Below the pieces are notes generated by a model that was not told the origin of the DNA, did no database searches, and was given only the letters and a program-made list of their open reading frames with translations. A DNA stretch of 64,000 nt, taken from the NCBI RefSeq assembly GCF_008369295.1, contig NZ_VOBG01000006.1, positions 124,001 through 188,000 of the forward strand. The letters run 5' to 3'. The DNA comes from Pseudomonas sp. ANT_H4 (GTDB taxonomy: Bacteria; Pseudomonadota; Gammaproteobacteria; Pseudomonadales; Pseudomonadaceae). Below are positions 36,200 through 46,346 of the stretch, piece by piece. Every line of letters begins with the position of its first letter. The stretch's first letter is position 1. The translations under genes and the position numbers were made by a program.

Positions 36200-36562
36200 G
36201 TACATATCCGTTATTTTGGTTGGGGCGGATTAGGGTTACGCCCTTACGGCGTGTCACTTTTGGAAAAGAGCCCGGAATGCCGGCCCAGCCAAAAGTAACC
36301 AAAAGGGCTCTTGCCCCACCACTTGGTGCCTCGCTGGGGCTCGGCATGCCTTCACTCCGGCATTGCTCCGTGGGCCGCGGCGCTGGGCCAGGGATGGCCC
36401 ATCGCGGCGACCCACGGAGCAATGCCTTCGTTCGGGCACGCCGAGCCCCAGCGAGGCGCCGATAGGTAGGGCAGGAGCGCTTTGGTTACTTTGCCGCTTT
36501 TGCAAAGTGACACGCCGTAAGGGCGTAACCCTAAGCCGCCGTTACCGCAGCAACGGATATGT
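36200..36562. repeat. Large imperfect inverted-repeat element (dispersed, about 360 bases)
   Basis: Outer arms at 36200-36260 and 36503-36562 share GTACATATCCGTT and a long match around TTAGGGTTACGCCC and GGCGTGTCACTTT in opposite orientation. Inside are further nested arms: GGTGCCTCGCTGGGGCTCGG pairs with 36440-36460, and GGCATTGCTCCGTGGG (36359) with CCCACGGAGCAATGCC (36411). The core near 36375-36410 is also palindromic. It has no transposase. This form is known as a dispersed repeat in fluorescens-group genomes. The open frames crossing it are not genes. Confidence 0.8.
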
Positions 36563-36597
36563 ACTCAACCGAACCTGCCCCCTAGCTATCAGCATTT

Positions 36598-37518
36598 TTA
36601 GATCCCCTGCGGGGTTTCTTCGCCGCCCAAAGCCTCAACCAACGCCGGCAGGAAGACGCCAAACGTCAGCATCATCAAGGCAAAGCTTGCGTCCTGCTGG
36701 CCCAGGGCTTCGTCGCCGCCGTCCTGTTCTGCCTGGTCTTGCAGCAGGTCTTCGAACTTCAGGCGCTTGACCACCATCTTGTCATCCAGCATGAAGGACA
36801 GCTTGTCCTGCCAGGCCAGGGACAGTTGCGTCACCACCTTGCCGGTGCTCAGGTGCAGCTGGATTTCTTCGCCGGTCAGGTCCTGGCGCTTGCAGCGCAC
36901 GATGCCGCCGTCTTCGTGGGTGTCGCGCAACTCGCATTCGTCGAGGACGAAGAAGTCATCGGCTGGCTTTTGCGTGGTGACCCAGTCGGTCATGGTGGCG
37001 GTCGGGGCCATTTTCACGGTCAGCGGACGTACCGGCAGGGTGCCGATCACTTCACGCAGGGTGGACAGCAGGTCTTCGGCACGCTTTGGGCTGGCCGAGT
37101 TGACCAGGATCAGGCCCTGTTTCGGCGCGATGGCGGCGAAGGTCGACGAACGACGGATAAAGGCGCGGGGCAGGAAGGCCTGGATGATTTCATCCTTGAT
37201 CTGGTCGCGTTCTTTTTTATAGACCTTGCGCATTTGCTCGGCTTCGATCTCTTCGACCTTTTCCTTCAGCGCATCACGCACCACGCTACCCGGCAGGATA
37301 CGTTCTTCCTTGCGCGCAGCGATCAGCAGGAAGTCACCGCTGACGTGTACCAATGGCGCGTCTTCGCCTTTGCCGAACGGGGCGACGAAGCCGTAAGTGG
37401 TCAACTCCTGGCTTGCACAGGAACGCGCCAGTTTGGTGGCCAGTGCAGTTTCCAACGCCTCGGCATCAACAGGCAGATCTTGGGTCAGGCGATAGATAAG
37501 CAGGTTTTTGAACCACAT
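36598..37518 (-). CDS. rdgC: Recombination-associated protein RdgC
   Basis: A 306-residue protein that forms a ring around DNA and limits RecA filament formation, keeping recombination in check during replication restart. The family N-terminus [20 protein letters not shown] is present, and the length matches RdgC exactly. The ATG at 37518 is used rather than 37542. Recognisable interior sequence includes [11 protein letters not shown]-like and [12 protein letters not shown]. It lies between the large inverted repeat and the tRNA cluster, with no operon partner. Confidence 0.97.
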   Translation of the reverse strand: MWFKNLLIYRLTQDLPVDAEALETALATKLARSCASQELTTYGFVAPFGKGEDAPLVHVSGDFLLIAARKEERILPGSVVRDALKEKVEEIEAEQMRKVYKKERDQIKDEIIQAFLPRAFIRRSSTFAAIAPKQGLILVNSASPKRAEDLLSTLREVIGTLPVRPLTVKMAPTATMTDWVTTQKPADDFFVLDECELRDTHEDGGIVRCKRQDLTGEEIQLHLSTGKVVTQLSLAWQDKLSFMLDDKMVVKRLKFEDLLQDQAEQDGGDEALGQQDASFALMMLTFGVFLPALVEALGGEETPQGI

Positions 37519-37627
37519 GGGGTGAGTCTCTCCTTTATACAAAGGGGGGCATTATTCCCCGCGTAGCGCCGTAGGCCAACCCCGCCTAAGCCATTGGAAG
37601 GCCTGAAAAAAATATTTAAGAAAGTGC

Positions 37628-37656
37628 TTGCCAGAGTTTGGGTCGCTCCGTAGAAT
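37628..37656 (+). promoter_or_regulatory. Promoter of tRNA-Val/tRNA-Asp copy 1
   Basis: -35 TTGCCA (37628-37633) and -10 TAGAAT (37651-37656), spaced by 17 bases, with a GCGCGCC discriminator immediately after. The same discriminator is seen before the tRNA-Glu operon. Confidence 0.75.
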
Positions 37657-37677
37657 GCGCGCCACACCGAAAGTGAA

Positions 37678-37753
37678 GGGTGATTAGCTCAGCTGGGAGA
37701 GCATCTGCCTTACAAGCAGAGGGTCGGCGGTTCGATCCCGTCATCACCCACCA
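37678..37753 (+). tRNA. tRNA-Val (anticodon TAC), copy 1
   Basis: 76-base cloverleaf starting GGGTGAT. Anticodon stem TCTGC/GCAGA with loop CTTACAA (anticodon TAC), T-loop GGTTCGATCCC, and an encoded CCA. Confidence 0.98.
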
Positions 37754-37772
37754 TTCGCTTACAGTGTTACGC

Positions 37773-37849
37773 GCAGCGGTAGTTCAGTCGGTTAGAATAC
37801 CGGCCTGTCACGCCGGGGGTCGCGGGTTCGAGTCCCGTCCGCTGCGCCA
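37773..37849 (+). tRNA. tRNA-Asp (anticodon GTC), copy 1
   Basis: 77-base cloverleaf starting GCAGCGG. Anticodon stem CCGGC/GCCGG with loop CTGTCAC (anticodon GTC), T-loop GGGTTCGAGTCCC, and an encoded CCA. Confidence 0.98.
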
Positions 37850-37891
37850 TATTAAGGTTTCCTGGACCGCTGAACGCCAGGTCACCGCGAG

Positions 37892-37917
37892 AAGCCCGCT
37901 CAAGTAGCGGGCTTTTT
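37892..37917 (+). terminator. Intrinsic terminator after tRNA copy 1
   Basis: Hairpin AAGCCCGCT / AGCGGGCTT with a CAAGT loop and a following T-run ends the first tRNA-Val/tRNA-Asp transcript. Confidence 0.9.
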
Positions 37918-38018
37918 GTTGTCTACGATTTCAAAAAATGAAGTATTTTAAATAAATTGCATTTAAATCAACACATTAGAATTTTTTGTGAGAGAATGCG
38001 CCTCGCAACGAAGGTGAA

Positions 38019-38094
38019 GGGTGATTAGCTCAGCTGGGAGAGCATCTGCCTTACAAGCAGAGGGTCGGCGGTTCGATCCCGTCATCACCCACCA
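38019..38094 (+). tRNA. tRNA-Val (anticodon TAC), copy 2
   Basis: Identical to copy 1 across all 76 bases, including CCA. Upstream sequence AAGGTGAA is close to that before copy 1, but the promoter is more AT-rich, with a possible GAGAAT -10 at 37992. Confidence 0.98.
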
Positions 38095-38112
38095 TTACTT
38101 TCAACGCTACGC

Positions 38113-38189
38113 GCAGCGGTAGTTCAGTCGGTTAGAATACCGGCCTGTCACGCCGGGGGTCGCGGGTTCGAGTCCCGTCCGCTGCGCCA
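38113..38189 (+). tRNA. tRNA-Asp (anticodon GTC), copy 2
   Basis: Identical to copy 1 across 77 bases, and the 40 bases after it are also nearly identical to those after copy 1. It is part of the duplicated tRNA unit. Confidence 0.98.
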
Positions 38190-38230
38190 TATTAAGGTTT
38201 CCTGGACCGCTGAACGCCAGGTCACCACGA

Positions 38231-38258
38231 AAAGCCCGCTTATAAAGCGGGCTTTTTT
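38231..38258 (+). terminator. Intrinsic terminator after tRNA copy 2
   Basis: Hairpin AAGCCCGCTT / AAGCGGGCTT with T-run. It closes the second tRNA transcript and, given the A-run on the other side, probably also ends the convergent kdp transcript (kdpE stop at 38270). Confidence 0.9.
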
Positions 38259-38269
38259 GTGCCTGGAAT

Positions 38270-38962
38270 TTAGAGCCCTACCAGTCGATACCCCACCTGC
38301 AACTCGGTAATGAAGTACTGCGGTTGTGCGGGGTTCGCCTCCAGCTTCTGGCGCAGATGGGCCATATGTACGCGTAGATAATGGGCGCGTTCCACGTAAT
38401 CCAGGCCCCAGACTTCCAGCAGTAACTGCCTGTGGGTCAGCACTCGGCTCTGCCCGCGAATCATCGCGCACAACAGGCGGTACTCGATGGGCGTCAGGTG
38501 TACCGGCTGGCCCTGGCGCCATACCTCATGGGTGGCCAGGTCGACTTCAATCTCGCCAAACGCCACTTTGCTGGTGGCTGTCACGGTGCCGGTTTGCCCA
38601 TGTCGACGCAGTTGTGCGCGGATACGTGCCAGCAGCTCGGGCACGCCGAAGGGTTTGGTCAGGTAGTCATCGGCACCAGCGTCCAGGGCGGCGACTTTTT
38701 CCTCTTCGCGATCCCGCGCCGACAACACCAGGATCGGCACCGCCAGCCAGCCCCGCAATTCGCTGATCAACTGTTTGCCGTCGCCATCCGGCAAGCCGAG
38801 ATCGACGATCACCAGGTCCGGCTGGCGGCTGGCGGCATGGATCAAGGCGCGCTTGACGCTGTCGGCCTCGAAGACCTGGAAGCCTTCATCTTGCAGGGCG
38901 ATACCGACAAAACGGCGGATATTGGCCTCGTCTTCAACAATCAGAATGCGCGCAGTGCTCAT
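38270..38962 (-). CDS. kdpE: KdpE response regulator
   Basis: A 230-residue OmpR-family regulator. Its receiver domain begins RILIVEDEANIRRFVG, has the phospho-aspartate in LVIVDLGLPDGDG and the lysine in LTKPFGVPEL; the winged helix contains HLTPIEYRLLCAMI and a C-terminal YFITELQVGYRL. It activates the kdp promoter when phosphorylated by KdpD. Its ATG (38962) overlaps the kdpD stop by four bases. Confidence 0.97.
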   Translation of the reverse strand: MSTARILIVEDEANIRRFVGIALQDEGFQVFEADSVKRALIHAASRQPDLVIVDLGLPDGDGKQLISELRGWLAVPILVLSARDREEEKVAALDAGADDYLTKPFGVPELLARIRAQLRRHGQTGTVTATSKVAFGEIEVDLATHEVWRQGQPVHLTPIEYRLLCAMIRGQSRVLTHRQLLLEVWGLDYVERAHYLRVHMAHLRQKLEANPAQPQYFITELQVGYRLVGL

Positions 38963-41616
38963 AGGGTTTCCATGGATGGCGGGGTGCCCGCTGGTAAAGT
39001 GATGACGAAATGCATGCCGCACTCGGTGCCGGGGTTGGCTTCAATGCACCCGCCATGGGCTTCGATGATGCGCTTGACCAGTGCCAGCCCCAGGCCGATG
39101 CCAGCGACGGCGGACTCCTGCTGGCCGCGAGTGAAGGGTTCGAACAGGTTGTGAGCAGCACAGCCCGGCCCGGCGTCGTTGACTTCCAGCAGGATCTTGT
39201 CCCCAGCCTGGCGGGCGCCAACAGTAATGCAGGTGCCGTCGGGGGTGTACTTGGCGGCGTTGTCCAGCAGGTTGACCAGCACCCGTTCGATCAATAGTCC
39301 ATCGACCTCCACCAGTGGCAACTGCGCGTCAATGGCGGTGTGTACGACGTGCCGGGCCAGCGGTTCGCGCAGCTGGCGCAGGGCGCTGCCGACGATTTCT
39401 TCCAGGGAGTGCCATTGCCGATTGAGCCGCACTCCGTGTTCTTGCATGCGGGCCATGTCCAGCAGGTTTTCAATCAGCCGTTGCATGGAAGTGGCTTGTT
39501 CGTGGATGTCGTGTAGCAAATCAGTCAGGGGCCCGGGTGGGGCGTGGGGCAGTGCGGTGTCGGCGGCGCCGATCAGCGTGGTCAAGGGCGTGCGCAAGTC
39601 GTGGGAAATGGCGGCGAGCAGGGTGTTGCGCATTTTCTCGCCTTCCATCTGCACCAGTGTGCTTTGCGCCACTTCGACGAAATGCACCCGCTCCAGGGCG
39701 ATCGCCAGCTGGCTCATGCAGGCTTCCAGCAACCGGCGCTCTTGCGGTTCGCTCAGGCGTTCGCGCTGGGCCAGTTCCAGCACCAGCACACCGCGTACGC
39801 GCATCGGTGCCTTCAATGGCAGGTAGCAACCTTTGGCGGCCGCCAGGGTGTCGGTGCCCTGGCCCGCCGGGCGGCCATGGTCGTAGCTCCATTGGGCGAT
39901 GCCTTCATCGATGGGCAGCACGCCCGCACCAACGCTATGGAGACGGTCTTGCGCATCTGGCAACGCCAGGCCCACCCGCGCCTCGAACACGCCGCTGAAG
40001 GTACGTAGTGCCACTTCGCTGATCTGCTCCACGGTCAACGCCGCCGACAGGTCGCGGGCCAGTCGCGCCAACGACGTTGCACGCCGCTCCCGGGCCGCGG
40101 CGGTGCGTGCTTCATGGCGTAGACGGGCGGTGAGTTGCCCGGTGATCAAGGCGATGCCGAGCATCAAGGCAAAGGTGAAGAAATACTGGGTGTCATTGAC
40201 GGTGAAGGAATAGCGCGGCTGCACGAAAAAGAAGTCAAAACACAGCACCGCGAGCATCGCCGCCCAGACGCCGGGACCGCGCCCATAGCGCAGGGCCACC
40301 AGCACCACGGTGAGCAAAAACACCATGACCACGTTGGCCAGGTCGAACACCTGAAGCAGCAGCGCGGCGATGGCGCTGGCGGTGAAGCAGGCCAGGCTAG
40401 CCCAGACATAGGCCAAGGTGCGACCCGGCGCAGGTGCTGGCTTTTCAAGATTTTTGACGGGGGCGCTGGCGGGTAATACACCGTGGGCAATGACGATCTG
40501 ATCAATCTGCGGATGGTGACGGCTGATTCGATCACTGACCGACTGGTGCCAGAACCGCCAGGCCTGGCGGGGATGATGGCCCAGCACCAGCCGGTTGGCG
40601 TTGTGCTCACGGGCACAGGCTGCCAGCGCCTCGGCGACGTCCATGCCTGGCAGCGTTGCGGTATCGGCTCCAAACTCAGTGGCCAGGGCCAGGGTTTTCA
40701 TGGCCGTCAGATAACGTTTGGCACCGCGACCTTGGGCCGAAGCCACATGCACGACGATCCAGTCTGCCTCAAGCTTCTGCGCCAGCCGCGCCGCTTCACG
40801 CACCAGGCGTTCATCACCGGCGTCGCCCGCCACGCCGACCAGCAGCCGCTCGCGGGCTGGCCACAAGGCTTTGATTGAGCGTTCGCGGCGATACACCCGC
40901 ATCTGCGTGTCGACACGGTCGGCTGTGCGGCGCAGTGCCAGCTCGCGCAGGGCCAGCAGGTTGCCCTTGCGGAAAAAATGCCGTGACGCACGCTCGGCCT
41001 GAGGCCCCAGGTAGACTTTGCCGTCCTTCAGACGCTGCAACAGGTCATCGGGCGGCAGGTCGACCACCACCACTTCGTGGGCATTGTCGAACACGTGGTC
41101 GGGTACGGTTTCCCGCACGCGGATACCAATGATCCCACTGACAAGATCGTTAAGACTTTCCAGGTGCTGGACGTTGAGGGTGGTCCACACGTCGATGCCG
41201 GCGCTGAGCAGTTCTTCCACATCTTGCCAGCGTTTGGGGTGGCGCGAGCCAGGGGCGTTGCTGTGGGCCAGTTCGTCGACCAGCAGCACTGACGGATGCC
41301 TGAGCAGGGCAGCGTCGAGGTCGAATTCGGTAAGGGCGACTTCGCGGTGTAACAGGGCGGTGCGGGGCAGTTGTTCCAGACCATGGAGCAGGTCGGTGGT
41401 TTCCTGGCGACCGTGGGTTTCCACGACGCCCGCGAGCAGGTCGCGGCCCAGGGCGACTTCTCGTTGCGCTGCCGCGAGCATGGCGCAGGTCTTGCCCACG
41501 CCGGCATTGGAGCCGAAGTAGATACGCAATTTGCCGCGCAAGGCGGCTTGTTCTTCCTGATGGAGTCGGGCCAGCAAGGCGTCGGGGTCGGGGCGATCTT
41601 CGTTTAATGCGGGCAT
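38959..41616 (-). CDS. kdpD: KdpD potassium-sensing histidine kinase
   Basis: An 885-residue sensor. The N-terminal KdpD domain with Walker A GSNAGVGKT (about residues 34-42) and a Usp-like domain (about residues 245-370) with HPRQAW precede four TM segments (about 395-500). A GAF-like region follows, then the kinase with AISHDLRTPLTTLIGA, NLLDNAAKYTPD and GIGLGLALVKR. ATG at 41616 with GAGGA is preferred over TTG at 41628. It autophosphorylates at low potassium and controls kdpE. Confidence 0.97.
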   Translation of the reverse strand: MPALNEDRPDPDALLARLHQEEQAALRGKLRIYFGSNAGVGKTCAMLAAAQREVALGRDLLAGVVETHGRQETTDLLHGLEQLPRTALLHREVALTEFDLDAALLRHPSVLLVDELAHSNAPGSRHPKRWQDVEELLSAGIDVWTTLNVQHLESLNDLVSGIIGIRVRETVPDHVFDNAHEVVVVDLPPDDLLQRLKDGKVYLGPQAERASRHFFRKGNLLALRELALRRTADRVDTQMRVYRRERSIKALWPARERLLVGVAGDAGDERLVREAARLAQKLEADWIVVHVASAQGRGAKRYLTAMKTLALATEFGADTATLPGMDVAEALAACAREHNANRLVLGHHPRQAWRFWHQSVSDRISRHHPQIDQIVIAHGVLPASAPVKNLEKPAPAPGRTLAYVWASLACFTASAIAALLLQVFDLANVVMVFLLTVVLVALRYGRGPGVWAAMLAVLCFDFFFVQPRYSFTVNDTQYFFTFALMLGIALITGQLTARLRHEARTAAARERRATSLARLARDLSAALTVEQISEVALRTFSGVFEARVGLALPDAQDRLHSVGAGVLPIDEGIAQWSYDHGRPAGQGTDTLAAAKGCYLPLKAPMRVRGVLVLELAQRERLSEPQERRLLEACMSQLAIALERVHFVEVAQSTLVQMEGEKMRNTLLAAISHDLRTPLTTLIGAADTALPHAPPGPLTDLLHDIHEQATSMQRLIENLLDMARMQEHGVRLNRQWHSLEEIVGSALRQLREPLARHVVHTAIDAQLPLVEVDGLLIERVLVNLLDNAAKYTPDGTCITVGARQAGDKILLEVNDAGPGCAAHNLFEPFTRGQQESAVAGIGLGLALVKRIIEAHGGCIEANPGTECGMHFVITLPAGTPPSMETL

Positions 41617-41634
41617 GTCATTCCTCAAGAGAGT

Positions 41635-41764
41635 CTGTAGGAGCGAGGGGGACGCCTAGTTCTTGCTCGCGAAAAACCTGAGAGCGCCGTTGGGTGTCAG
41701 GTTTCCCGCGTAATCGTTAACGACCTTCGTCGGAACGCCGCCCGGAGCAAGCTTGCTCCTACAG
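41635..41764. repeat. REP-like pair between kdpB and kdpD
   Basis: Terminal halves CTGTAGGAGCGAG and GGAGCAAGCTTGCTCCTACA are inverted copies of the pseudomonad REP core. It lies in the 161-base gap that separates the structural genes (kdpF-A-C-B) from the regulatory genes (kdpD-E) and could reduce or protect transcript across the junction. Confidence 0.7.
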
Positions 41765-41777
41765 GGGAGTTGGTCCG

Positions 41778-43850
41778 TTACACCAGACCTAGTCCAGTCA
41801 ACACCATGTCAATTACCTTGATCCCGGCAAACGGCACCAGCACCCCACCCACGCCATAGATCAGCAGGTTGCGGTTAAGCAACGCCGCCGCACCAATGGC
41901 CCGATAGGTCACGCCGCGCAGCGCCAGTGGAATCAACGCGACAATGATCAGCGCGTTGAAAATCACCGCACTGAGAATCGCCGAGTTGGGACTGGTCAGG
42001 TGCATTACGTTTAAGGCGCCGAGCTGCGGATAGGTCGCCACGAATGCCGCCGGGATGATCGCGAAATACTTCGCCACGTCGTTGGCGACGCTGAAGGTGG
42101 TCAGGGCGCCACGGGTCATCAGCATCTGTTTGCCGACCTCGACCACTTCGATCAGCTTGGTCGGGTTGCTGTCCAGGTCGACCATGTTGCCGGCCTCTTT
42201 CGCTGCCTGGGTGCCGCTGTTCATTGCTACCGCCACGTCGGCCTGGGCCAGTGCCGGGGCGTCGTTGGTGCCGTCGCCGGTCATGGCAACGAGCTTGCCC
42301 TGGGCCTGGTAGTCGCGGATCAGTTGCAGCTTGTCCTCCGGGCGAGCCTCGGCGAGGAAGTCGTCGACACCAGCCTCCACGGCAATCGCCGCGGCGGTCA
42401 GGCGGTTGTCGCCGGTGATCATCACCGTCTTGATGCCCATGCGCCGCAATTCGGCGAAGCGCTCCTTGATGCCGCCCTTGACCACGTCCTTGAGCTCTAC
42501 CACGCCCAATGCCTTGGAACCGTCGGACACCACCAGCGGGGTGCTGCCGCGCCGTGAGACTTCATCGACCTTGGCCTGCAACGCCGCCGGAAAGCTCCCA
42601 CCCAAGGCTTCGATATGACTGCGAATAGCATCCGCCGCACCCTTGCGAATGGTCCGGCCCTCGGGCAGGTCGACGCCGCTCATGCGGGTTTGTGCGGTGA
42701 AGTGGACAAAGCTGGCGCCCAGGGCGTTGATGTCTCGCGCCCGCAGGTCAAACTTCTGTTTGGCCAGCACCACAATGCTGCGACCTTCAGGGGTTTCATC
42801 GGCCAGGGACGCCAGTTGCGCGGCGTCCGCCAACTCGGCTTCCTTGATACCCGGTGCAGGCAGGAAACTGCTGGCCTGGCGATTACCCAGGGTGATGGTG
42901 CCGGTCTTGTCCAGCAACAACACGTCGACATCGCCAGCCGCCTCGACGGCCCGGCCTGAAGTGGCGATTACATTGGCCGACATCATCCGGCTCATCCCCG
43001 CCACGCCAATGGCCGAGAGCAGGCCGCCGATGGTGGTGGGGATCAGGCACACCAGCAACGCCACCAGCACTGTGGCACTGATCACGCTGCCGGTGCCGCT
43101 CATGGCTACGGCAAAAATCGAGTAGGGGCTCAGGGTGGCGATCACCAGCAGAAACAATAGGGTCAGCCCCACCAGCAAAATGTTCAGGGCTACCTCGTTG
43201 GGCGTCTTCTGGCGCTTGGCGGACTCGACCATGGAGATCATGCGGTCGAGAAACGACTCACCGGGGTTGACGCTGATGCGCACCACCAGCCAGTCCGACA
43301 GCACCCGCGTGCCGCCGGTGACCGAGGAAAAGTCGCCACCCGCTTCGCGAATCACCGGAGCCGATTCGCCGGTGATCGCGCTTTCATCCACCGAGGCCAC
43401 GCCTTCGATCACCACACCGTCCAGGGGCACCAGGTCGCCGGCTTCGATCAGCACCACGCTGTCCTTGCGCAACAGACTGGCTTCAGTGGGCAACCAGGCC
43501 GCACCGTGCCGGGGTTGTTGCAGCAATTTGGCCAGGGTCTGGCGCTTCATGCTGCGCAGGCTTGCTGCCTGGGCGCGGCTGCGTCCCTCGGCCAGGGCCT
43601 CGGCGAAGTTGGCGAACAGTACGGTGAACCACAGCCACAGGGTGATGCTTAAAATAAAGCCGCTGGGGGCTTCACCCGCTCCGCCCAGGGACTGGAACCA
43701 CAGTAGCGTGGTGAGAATGCTGCCCAGGTACACCACGAACATCACCGGGTTTTTCCACTGGGCCTGGGGCAGCAGTTTCTTAAAGGCGTCGACGCAGGCG
43801 GTGAGCACAATGCGCCGATCAAACAGAGGTAAACGAGCATTCTTGATCAT
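41778..43850 (-). CDS. kdpB: KdpB, potassium-transporting ATPase catalytic subunit
   Basis: A 690-residue P-type ATPase. The TGES loop (ITGESAP) is near residue 160, the phosphorylated aspartate is in [10 protein letters not shown] near residue 312, the nucleotide-binding region has FSASTRMSG-like FTAQTRMSG and KGAADAI, and the hinge is [20 protein letters not shown]. All catalytic motifs are intact. KdpB hydrolyses ATP to drive potassium through KdpA. It follows kdpC by 12 bases, not kdpA as in the E. coli order. Confidence 0.98.
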   Translation of the reverse strand: MIKNARLPLFDRRIVLTACVDAFKKLLPQAQWKNPVMFVVYLGSILTTLLWFQSLGGAGEAPSGFILSITLWLWFTVLFANFAEALAEGRSRAQAASLRSMKRQTLAKLLQQPRHGAAWLPTEASLLRKDSVVLIEAGDLVPLDGVVIEGVASVDESAITGESAPVIREAGGDFSSVTGGTRVLSDWLVVRISVNPGESFLDRMISMVESAKRQKTPNEVALNILLVGLTLLFLLVIATLSPYSIFAVAMSGTGSVISATVLVALLVCLIPTTIGGLLSAIGVAGMSRMMSANVIATSGRAVEAAGDVDVLLLDKTGTITLGNRQASSFLPAPGIKEAELADAAQLASLADETPEGRSIVVLAKQKFDLRARDINALGASFVHFTAQTRMSGVDLPEGRTIRKGAADAIRSHIEALGGSFPAALQAKVDEVSRRGSTPLVVSDGSKALGVVELKDVVKGGIKERFAELRRMGIKTVMITGDNRLTAAAIAVEAGVDDFLAEARPEDKLQLIRDYQAQGKLVAMTGDGTNDAPALAQADVAVAMNSGTQAAKEAGNMVDLDSNPTKLIEVVEVGKQMLMTRGALTTFSVANDVAKYFAIIPAAFVATYPQLGALNVMHLTSPNSAILSAVIFNALIIVALIPLALRGVTYRAIGAAALLNRNLLIYGVGGVLVPFAGIKVIDMVLTGLGLV

Positions 43851-43862
43851 GAGGGGAATCTC

Positions 43863-44522
43863 TTACTCACTGGCCGCAATAGGGGGCTGACGCAGGGGCA
43901 GACGAGCGTCCAGCGCGAGGTTGAGTTGCAGCACATTGACCCGTGGCTCGCCGAGCAGGGCGAGGGTGCGGGCAGCGGTGTGGTCGTTCACCAGTTGCAG
44001 CAGTTCGGCTTCGGGCACCTGCCGCAGAAGGGCCACCCGTGCCAGTTGGATCCGTGCGTTGGCCACTGAGATATGTGGGTCCAGGCCGGAGGCAGAGGCG
44101 GTGACGGCATCCACCGGCACTTGCGCATCGGCGGCGAGGGCGTTCTCCTGGCGATACGCCAAAACCCGCGCACTGACCTGGTCGATCAGTTTCTGGTTGG
44201 TCGGCCCCAGGTTGCTGGCGCCGCTGGAACCGGCGTTGTAGGGCTGCGACACGCTTTTGCTCGGGTCTTGCGGGTCGGCGCCGAGGGTCATGCTTGGGCG
44301 GCCGTGGAAATACTCCGGGCGGGTGAAGTGCTGGCCGATCAGGGCCGAGCCGATCACCAGGCCGTCGCGCTCGATCAGCGACCCCTGGGCCTGGAATGGG
44401 AACAACAGTTGTGCGGCAAAGGTGGTGAATATCGGGTATGCCAGGCCCGTAAGGGCCATGAAAAACACCGCCGAGACCAGCACCGGGCGCAACAGCCCTT
44501 TGAATATCGATTGAGTCGTCAT
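43863..44522 (-). CDS. kdpC: KdpC, potassium-transporting ATPase C subunit
   Basis: A 219-residue inner-membrane protein with one N-terminal TM (about residues 10-38, RPVLVSAVFFMALTGLAYPI) and a periplasmic domain. It has the family motifs GQHFTRPEYFHGRPS, SGASNLGPTNQKL and DAVTASASGLDPHIS. KdpC stabilises the KdpFABC complex. The ATG at 44522 has an AAGGA sequence. It is somewhat longer than E. coli KdpC (190). It sits between kdpA and kdpB. Confidence 0.97.
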   Translation of the reverse strand: MTTQSIFKGLLRPVLVSAVFFMALTGLAYPIFTTFAAQLLFPFQAQGSLIERDGLVIGSALIGQHFTRPEYFHGRPSMTLGADPQDPSKSVSQPYNAGSSGASNLGPTNQKLIDQVSARVLAYRQENALAADAQVPVDAVTASASGLDPHISVANARIQLARVALLRQVPEAELLQLVNDHTAARTLALLGEPRVNVLQLNLALDARLPLRQPPIAASE

Positions 44523-44532
44523 CAACGTGTCC

Positions 44533-46239
44533 TTATTTATACGTCTGGCCGGACAGCAACTGCAGTTGCTCCACCAGCGGGCCAAGCGCGAGCGCCGGCA
44601 GGAAGGTCAGGCCGCCGACCACCAGCACCACGAACACCACCAGCAACATAAACAGCGGGGTGGCGGTGGGGATGGTGCCAGCACCGGCAGGTACGGTTTT
44701 CTTCATCGCCAGGGAACCGGCCACTGCCAGCATGGGCAGCATGGTGAAGAAACGTCCGATCAGCATCGCCAGGCCAATGGTGGTGTTGAAAAATGGTGTA
44801 TTGGCGTTTAAGCCGGCAAAGGCCGAACCGTTGTTGGCGGTACCCGAGGTGTAGGCGTACAGCACCTCGCTGAAACCGTGGGGGCCGAGGTTGTTGAGGC
44901 TGGCCATGGTGTCGGGCCACACGGAGGCGAGGGCGGTGAAACCAAGGATGCTGATGGGGTGCGCGAGTACCGAGAGCATCACCAGTTTCATCTCCCGGGC
45001 CTCGATCTTCTTGCCGAGGAATTCGGGGCTGCGGCCGATCATCATGCCCACCAGGAACACCGTCAGCAGTGCGTACTGGATCAGGTTGATAAAGCCCACG
45101 CCGTCGCCGCCAAACACGCAGTTGAGCATCATCTGCGCCAGTGGCACGAAGCCGCCCATGGGTGTCAACGAGTCATGCATGGCGTTGACAGAACCGGTGG
45201 TCGCGGCCGTGGTAGTCGCAATGAACAAGCTGCTGTCGGCGATGCCGAAGCGCAGTTCCTTGCCTTCCATATTGCCGCCGCTCTGCTCTATCGACAGCGT
45301 CTGATTGGCGCCGGCCTGGGTCAGCAACGGGTTGGCGTTCTGCTCCGAACCGTAGACCAGGGCCAAAAAGCCGATGAACATCACCAGGAATGTGCCGAAA
45401 AACACCCAGCCCTGACGGCGACGCACCAGCATGCTGCCGAAGGTGTAGGTCAGTGCCGATGGGATCAGCAACATGCTGAGGATGTGCAGGATGTTGGTCA
45501 GCGGCGTCGGGTTTTCGAACGGGTGCGCGGCGTTCATGCTGAAAAAGCCACCGCCATTGGTGCCGATGTGCTTGATCGATTCAAAGCTGGCCACTGCGCC
45601 GACGATCAACTGTTGTTGCGCGCCTTCCAGCGTCGTTGCCAGGGCTTGGGACGCGAAGGTCTGCGGCATGCCTTGCCAGACATACACCAGCGCCATGCCC
45701 ACGCACAGCGGCAGCATCACCCGGTAGAGGGTGCGGGTGAAGTCGACCCAGAAGTTGCCGATGTCCGCCGAATTGGCGCGGCTCAATCCGCGAATAAACG
45801 CGGCCGCCGCGACCACGCCGGAGGTGGCGCCGACAAACATCAGAAAGGTAATGACCGCCATCTGGCTGAAGTTCGATAGGCTGGTTTCGCCCGAGTACGC
45901 CTGCCAGTTGGTGTTGGTAATAAAGGACGCGGCGGTGTTGAACGCCAGGTCCGGTGCCTGCGCTGCCAACCCCAGGGGGTTGATCGGCATGACTGCTTGC
46001 AGGCGCAGGATGAAATAACCCAGCAGCATCATCGCCGCGTTCGACAACACCAGCGCCGAGCCATAACGGGCCCAGCCCATGGTCTCCAGGGGATCAATGC
46101 CCAGCAGGCGAAACGTCGCACGTTCCGGCAGGGCGTGGCGGGTCCCGGTAAATACCCGGGCCAGCCACCTGCCCATCAGCACGGCGAGCCCGGTCATCAA
46201 CCCCAGGACCAGCGCAAATTCCAGCAAAGTGCTTAACAT
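44533..46239 (-). CDS. kdpA: KdpA, potassium-transporting ATPase channel subunit
   Basis: A 568-residue channel-like subunit with about ten TM segments and four pore loops. The selectivity-filter regions are [48 protein letters not shown] and [13 protein letters not shown], all as in KdpA. The ATG at 46239 has a GGAG sequence. It binds and moves potassium, with KdpB supplying energy. It is 13 bases after the 27-residue peptide and 10 bases before kdpC. Confidence 0.98.
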   Translation of the reverse strand: MLSTLLEFALVLGLMTGLAVLMGRWLARVFTGTRHALPERATFRLLGIDPLETMGWARYGSALVLSNAAMMLLGYFILRLQAVMPINPLGLAAQAPDLAFNTAASFITNTNWQAYSGETSLSNFSQMAVITFLMFVGATSGVVAAAAFIRGLSRANSADIGNFWVDFTRTLYRVMLPLCVGMALVYVWQGMPQTFASQALATTLEGAQQQLIVGAVASFESIKHIGTNGGGFFSMNAAHPFENPTPLTNILHILSMLLIPSALTYTFGSMLVRRRQGWVFFGTFLVMFIGFLALVYGSEQNANPLLTQAGANQTLSIEQSGGNMEGKELRFGIADSSLFIATTTAATTGSVNAMHDSLTPMGGFVPLAQMMLNCVFGGDGVGFINLIQYALLTVFLVGMMIGRSPEFLGKKIEAREMKLVMLSVLAHPISILGFTALASVWPDTMASLNNLGPHGFSEVLYAYTSGTANNGSAFAGLNANTPFFNTTIGLAMLIGRFFTMLPMLAVAGSLAMKKTVPAGAGTIPTATPLFMLLVVFVVLVVGGLTFLPALALGPLVEQLQLLSGQTYK

Positions 46240-46252
46240 ATCGAGGCTCCGT

Positions 46253-46336
46253 TCAAATCTTGCCCATGGCGACAATGGCCATGGCAGTCGCAGCAAAAAA
46301 CACCAGGGAGATGCCTACAAAGATCAAGTCGTACAT
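46253..46336 (-). CDS. 27-residue membrane peptide in the kdp operon
   Basis: A single hydrophobic segment [18 protein letters not shown] followed by MAIVAMGKI, with a good GGGAG ribosome-binding sequence six bases before the ATG. It lies between kdpF (10 bases upstream) and kdpA. It is too small for normal gene finding. It may be a second KdpF-like stabiliser of the KdpABC complex. I do not recognise an exact family. Confidence 0.7.
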   Translation of the reverse strand: MYDLIFVGISLVFFAATAMAIVAMGKI

Positions 46337-46346
46337 GGCGAACTCC

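Noticed and set aside
36028-36770. Several open frames across the large inverted repeat (for example 36028-36465 and 36363-36770)
   Set aside because: They are created by the palindromic GC-rich repeat and match each other in inverted form rather than a protein family.
37680-37907. 75-codon frame over the tRNA-Val/tRNA-Asp pair
   Set aside because: It is translated tRNA sequence; such false proteins are common over tRNA clusters.
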